Shown here one piece after another: positions 5,854 through 8,463 of a DNA stretch of 8,463 nt (position 1 is its first letter; every line of letters starts with the position of its first letter). The stretch is from Fimiplasma intestinipullorum (GTDB taxonomy: Bacteria > Bacillota_I > Bacilli_A > Erysipelotrichales > Coprobacillaceae): NCBI GenBank assembly GCA_018715065.1, contig DVMJ01000092.1, positions 1 through 8,463 on the forward strand, given 5' to 3'. A model generated the notes under the pieces. The model was not told the DNA's origin. It worked only from the letters and a program-made list of their open reading frames with translations, and made no database searches. The position numbers and the translations under genes were made by a program.

Positions 5854-8028
5854 ATGAGGAAAATCGGATTGCTGGGATTGAGTATCTGGATACTGGGGCT
5901 ATGTGTTTCCATTATTGCTGCAGCCGAGCATCAATGGCACCTTTTGACCGCTTCGAATGCTTTGCGGCTGACGGCCTCAGAACCACAGTCAGGAACATTG
6001 ACCTATCTGGATACAATCGATAGAGCCTTTCAGGAAACGGATTGGGAACCCACTTCAGAGGGCTATCAGTTGATCATTCCCTGTCCACGCACAGGCTTAT
6101 ATCAGTGGAATGATCAGCGGATCGTAGCGGGGATCACACCGGGAGTAACGCTTCATGGCACACCTGTCTATGTGAATGGTCAGGAGGCCATTTATACCGA
6201 AAAAGTGATGATGGAGGCTTTTGTCTTGCCTGGAGAAGACTTTGCTTTTGCCAAAGCCCCTCTTTTGAGCCATGCCTTTGCACAAGGGACGTATTATTAC
6301 TATGAAATCGCTGAGGAAGGGGATTATCACTATACGTATGGAGAGGAGACCTATCATTTTTATCTTGATCTCAGTGAACCTGAGGTTATAATGACGCCTG
6401 ATCTGAATGATCTGGAGCTCGTCTTTTTTCAGGACAACAGGTATCTCTATAAAGAAAGCGGACCGCATCCGCAAGGAACGCTGACTCTGTTTTGGCAGGA
6501 TCCCGTCTTAGCGGCTTTCGGTTATCCGGAAGGCTGTTATGAAACAACGATCCAACTGGAGGAAGGGGTGAATGATCCGGCTGAAGTGCTGCCCTTCGGT
6601 TATCTGGATCTGCCGGTTTTCGAAGTGGATACCGAGGCTCCGCAGATCGTTGACTGGCAGGAGGGGACGACCTATGTTTCTCAAGTGAATCAGCCAACGA
6701 TCAGCGAGGCCAATTTGGATCGAGAGGCGAGTTATTTAAAGGTAAACGGTATCGATTATTTAGGGCAGCCATTGCCCCAGCAAGATCTGTATGCCGATGT
6801 TTATCTGGTTGATCTCGCCGGACATACCTATGCAGGGCAGTTTGATATCATTTTAGATGATATGGCTCCCACGTATGTCTGGCAAGATGATCATCTGAGT
6901 ATTGAAGAAGCGAATCTGGCAGAGTATCAGTGGGAGGCGACGCTGGATGGCAGATCGTTGGATCTATCTGCAGGTCAATCCCTTGGAGAGGAGGAAGGAA
7001 TCCTGGAATTAAAAGGATGGATCCGTGACCGGGCTGGTCATGTAACACCCATTGATGAAGCGTTTGCACTTGATCTGCTGGCTCCCCGCATAGATTATTT
7101 GCAGGAAGGGGGATCATTGACCGTACAGATCGAAGATCGTTTTCTGAAAGACCAGAAAATAAGTCTGACACGCTCCGGAAAGCCTATCAGCCAGGTGCGC
7201 CCCAATGTCTATGACCTGGAAGATGGTTTTTATGAATTAGAAGTTTGGGCATCAGATCAGTCCGGTCATACATCCCATTTCGCACAAACCCTGTGTGTGG
7301 ATACCCAAGCCCCCATTTTAACGCCTGCACAATGGCAGGCAATCTATACCGATGACGAAGTCTATTTGAATTGGCAAATCGAGGATCTGCATTCTGTCAA
7401 AGGGGAGTGGCGATTATATCAGGATGAAAGGGATATCGCTGCAGGCATGCTTGAGAAGGCAGGCTGGACGATGACGCTGCCGGATGGACAATATCATTTG
7501 GATCTGGTGCTTTGGGATGAATTGGGTCAGCAGTCTTTCTACCAGCACCGGTTTCAGGTACGAAGCAGTCCGCCGGTGATTACTTTGCTGGTGGATGGGG
7601 TGACTTTGTCTTCGACCCGACCGCTATCACTGGCAACCGGGATCGAAATTGAGATGGAAAGTGATGCCAGTCTTGCCTGGCGGATTTATAAGGATAGCCT
7701 GCCAGTTTCTGAAGGCAGTGATCCGACCATCCAATTGGCTAGACAAGACGGTATCTATCAGCTGGAAGTGGAGGCGACAGATGAAGTAGGCCGAACAACC
7801 TCTAAAAGGTTGACGATCGTGATGGAGGGGACGGAGGCGATGGATCTGACCCAATGGAAAAATGCTTTTCGCCTGGCTCCTGTGCATGCCACGCATACTG
7901 AACTGGCCATCATGGGGGTGATCATCATTGCGCTTATGTGTATTGGATGGCTTGTATTTAGACGAAATCGAGTTAGGTCACAAAAAGCAAGTCGTGCTGC
8001 TTCTGAAAAAACAGCAAAATTACTTTAG
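5854..8028 (+). CDS. Type I membrane protein with tandem Ig-like domains
   Basis: I do not recognise a named family. The 724 residues begin with a signal peptide (M-R-K-I-G, a hydrophobic core to about 21, then A-A-A at 22-24 as a likely cleavage site). Residues 25-257 are a beta-rich region of unknown type with many aromatics, including Y-Y-Y-Y. Residues 258-656 hold about five tandem Ig-like domains of 70-88 residues. They are marked by D-x-x-A-P-type starts (259, 335, 407, 483; S-S-P-P at 571) and D-x-x-G-[HQR] turns (320, 392, 468, 555, 643). A transmembrane helix follows at about 684-702, then a 22-residue basic tail with Ser709, Ser713, Ser717 and Thr720. There is no LPXTG sorting motif, so it stays anchored in the membrane with its bulk outside. 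It sits 38 bp after the kinase gene and overlaps the gene after it. It could be an envelope-spanning part of a secretion apparatus or a sensor paired with the kinase; both are inferences. Confidence 0.8.
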   Translation: MRKIGLLGLSIWILGLCVSIIAAAEHQWHLLTASNALRLTASEPQSGTLTYLDTIDRAFQETDWEPTSEGYQLIIPCPRTGLYQWNDQRIVAGITPGVTLHGTPVYVNGQEAIYTEKVMMEAFVLPGEDFAFAKAPLLSHAFAQGTYYYYEIAEEGDYHYTYGEETYHFYLDLSEPEVIMTPDLNDLELVFFQDNRYLYKESGPHPQGTLTLFWQDPVLAAFGYPEGCYETTIQLEEGVNDPAEVLPFGYLDLPVFEVDTEAPQIVDWQEGTTYVSQVNQPTISEANLDREASYLKVNGIDYLGQPLPQQDLYADVYLVDLAGHTYAGQFDIILDDMAPTYVWQDDHLSIEEANLAEYQWEATLDGRSLDLSAGQSLGEEEGILELKGWIRDRAGHVTPIDEAFALDLLAPRIDYLQEGGSLTVQIEDRFLKDQKISLTRSGKPISQVRPNVYDLEDGFYELEVWASDQSGHTSHFAQTLCVDTQAPILTPAQWQAIYTDDEVYLNWQIEDLHSVKGEWRLYQDERDIAAGMLEKAGWTMTLPDGQYHLDLVLWDELGQQSFYQHRFQVRSSPPVITLLVDGVTLSSTRPLSLATGIEIEMESDASLAWRIYKDSLPVSEGSDPTIQLARQDGIYQLEVEATDEVGRTTSKRLTIVMEGTEAMDLTQWKNAFRLAPVHATHTELAIMGVIIIALMCIGWLVFRRNRVRSQKASRAASEKTAKLL
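6625..7830 (+). repeat. Coding region of tandem Ig-like repeats
   Basis: About five diverged protein-level repeats of 70-88 residues. Each opens near a D-x-x-A-P or similar motif and closes with a D-x-x-G turn followed by a beta strand. They are too diverged to show as DNA repeats by eye, which argues for an old tandem array and not recent slippage. Confidence 0.65.
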
Positions 8029-8463
8029 ATGTCAACAGGAAGAAGAGGGCTATCGTCTTTATTATCCTAGTGGGTACCAGGATTCGTATGGCAAAACAGA
8101 GCGCATTTTAAACCAAAAGATGTCCTTTGTTTTAAAGCATCCCTATAAGACAGAACTGACGGTTCTTTTTGATGTGAAAAAGCCATCTTATCAGCGCCTG
8201 TCTCTGATCCAGACCAACGCGCTTGTCATTGGTCGTGATGACGCCTGTCAGCTCGTCTATGCTGATCAGTTCATCTCTTTGTTTCACTGTCGCTTACTAA
8301 AGCATGATCGTGTCTGGGAAATGCAGGATACCGATAGTGCCAATGGAATCTATGTGAATGGACAAAGGGCCTATTCCATAAAGCTTGAACGTGGTGATCG
8401 TTTGGATATTGCCGGTTTGTCGCTTTGGTTTATGACAGATCATCTGCTCTGTCCGACCCCGCA
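7994..8463 (+). CDS. essC: EssC-like type VII secretion protein, N-terminal FHA part (partial)
   Basis: The reading frame runs off the right edge; 156 residues are visible. The first ATG in frame (8120) would cut into a region that already reads as protein (G-Y-R-L-Y-Y-P-S-G-Y from about 8048), so the GTG at 7994 is preferred, giving L-L-L-K-K-Q-Q as the first beta strand and a 35-bp overlap with the gene before. No good ribosome binding site is seen, so coupling is likely. Residues 1-65 look like a degenerate first FHA-type domain. Residues 70-150 are a second: G-R at 80-81, F-I-S-L-F-H-C at 93-99, D-S-A-N-G-I-Y-V-N-G at 114-123 and L-E-R-G-D-R-L-D-I-A-G-L. This order, and especially the N-G-x-x-V-N-G and G-D-x-[IL]-x-I-x-G-L ending, matches the N-terminus of Firmicutes EssC, the FtsK/SpoIIIE-type ATPase that drives T7SSb export, as I remember it. 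The ATPase domains would lie downstream. The alternative is a stand-alone FHA protein. Confidence 0.6.
   Translation, partial: MLLLKKQQNYFRCQQEEEGYRLYYPSGYQDSYGKTERILNQKMSFVLKHPYKTELTVLFDVKKPSYQRLSLIQTNALVIGRDDACQLVYADQFISLFHCRLLKHDRVWEMQDTDSANGIYVNGQRAYSIKLERGDRLDIAGLSLWFMTDHLLCPTP

Overview
The window looks like a mid-GC Firmicutes chromosome, with the Erysipelotrichia as the most likely home. The reasons are strong AGGAGG-type ribosome binding sites, TATAAT promoters, U-tract terminators, a single-domain GH32 sucrase and a Cof-type HAD phosphatase. That placement is an inference from gene content and style, not from a marker gene.

Left part (1-3234): an assortment of short transcription units. 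A 113-residue protein of unknown function (208-549, +) converges on, and overlaps by 17 bp, a GH32 sucrose(-6-phosphate) hydrolase (533-1849, -). An 11-bp perfect hairpin with a U tract lies inside the small gene. Divergent from the sucrase is a 123-residue protein resembling the RnlB antitoxin family (1913-2284, +), with its own extended -10 promoter and no RnlA toxin beside it. A Cof-type HAD phosphatase (2413-3216, +) follows and closes with a clear intrinsic terminator that overlaps its stop codon.

Right part (3364-8463): four tightly packed genes on the + strand, apparently one operon that runs off the window. They are (1) a 346-residue protein with a DUF6382-like N-terminal region and a canonical C-terminal FHA domain; (2) a 474-residue membrane protein with an N-terminal Ser/Thr kinase domain, one transmembrane helix and an all-helical outer domain; (3) a 724-residue type I membrane protein with about five tandem Ig-like domains and a short basic cytoplasmic tail; (4) the start of a protein with a FHA domain like that at the N-terminus of EssC.

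My reading is that the right part is a divergent type VII secretion (T7SSb) locus. The kinase gene has the layout of EssB/YukC (kinase fold, one TM helix, helical outer domain), and its outer domain shares a short motif with YukC as I remember it. EssB is normally a dead pseudokinase, whereas this protein keeps the nucleotide-binding and catalytic residues, with HRD changed to YND. Together with a canonical phosphothreonine-binding FHA protein encoded immediately upstream and overlapping it, this suggests a secretion machine with built-in phosphorylation signalling. The Ig-repeat protein sits where no standard T7SS component of that type is known to me. No WXG100 substrate, YukD, EssA or EsaA is visible in the window; those, and the ATPase domains of EssC, would have to lie downstream.
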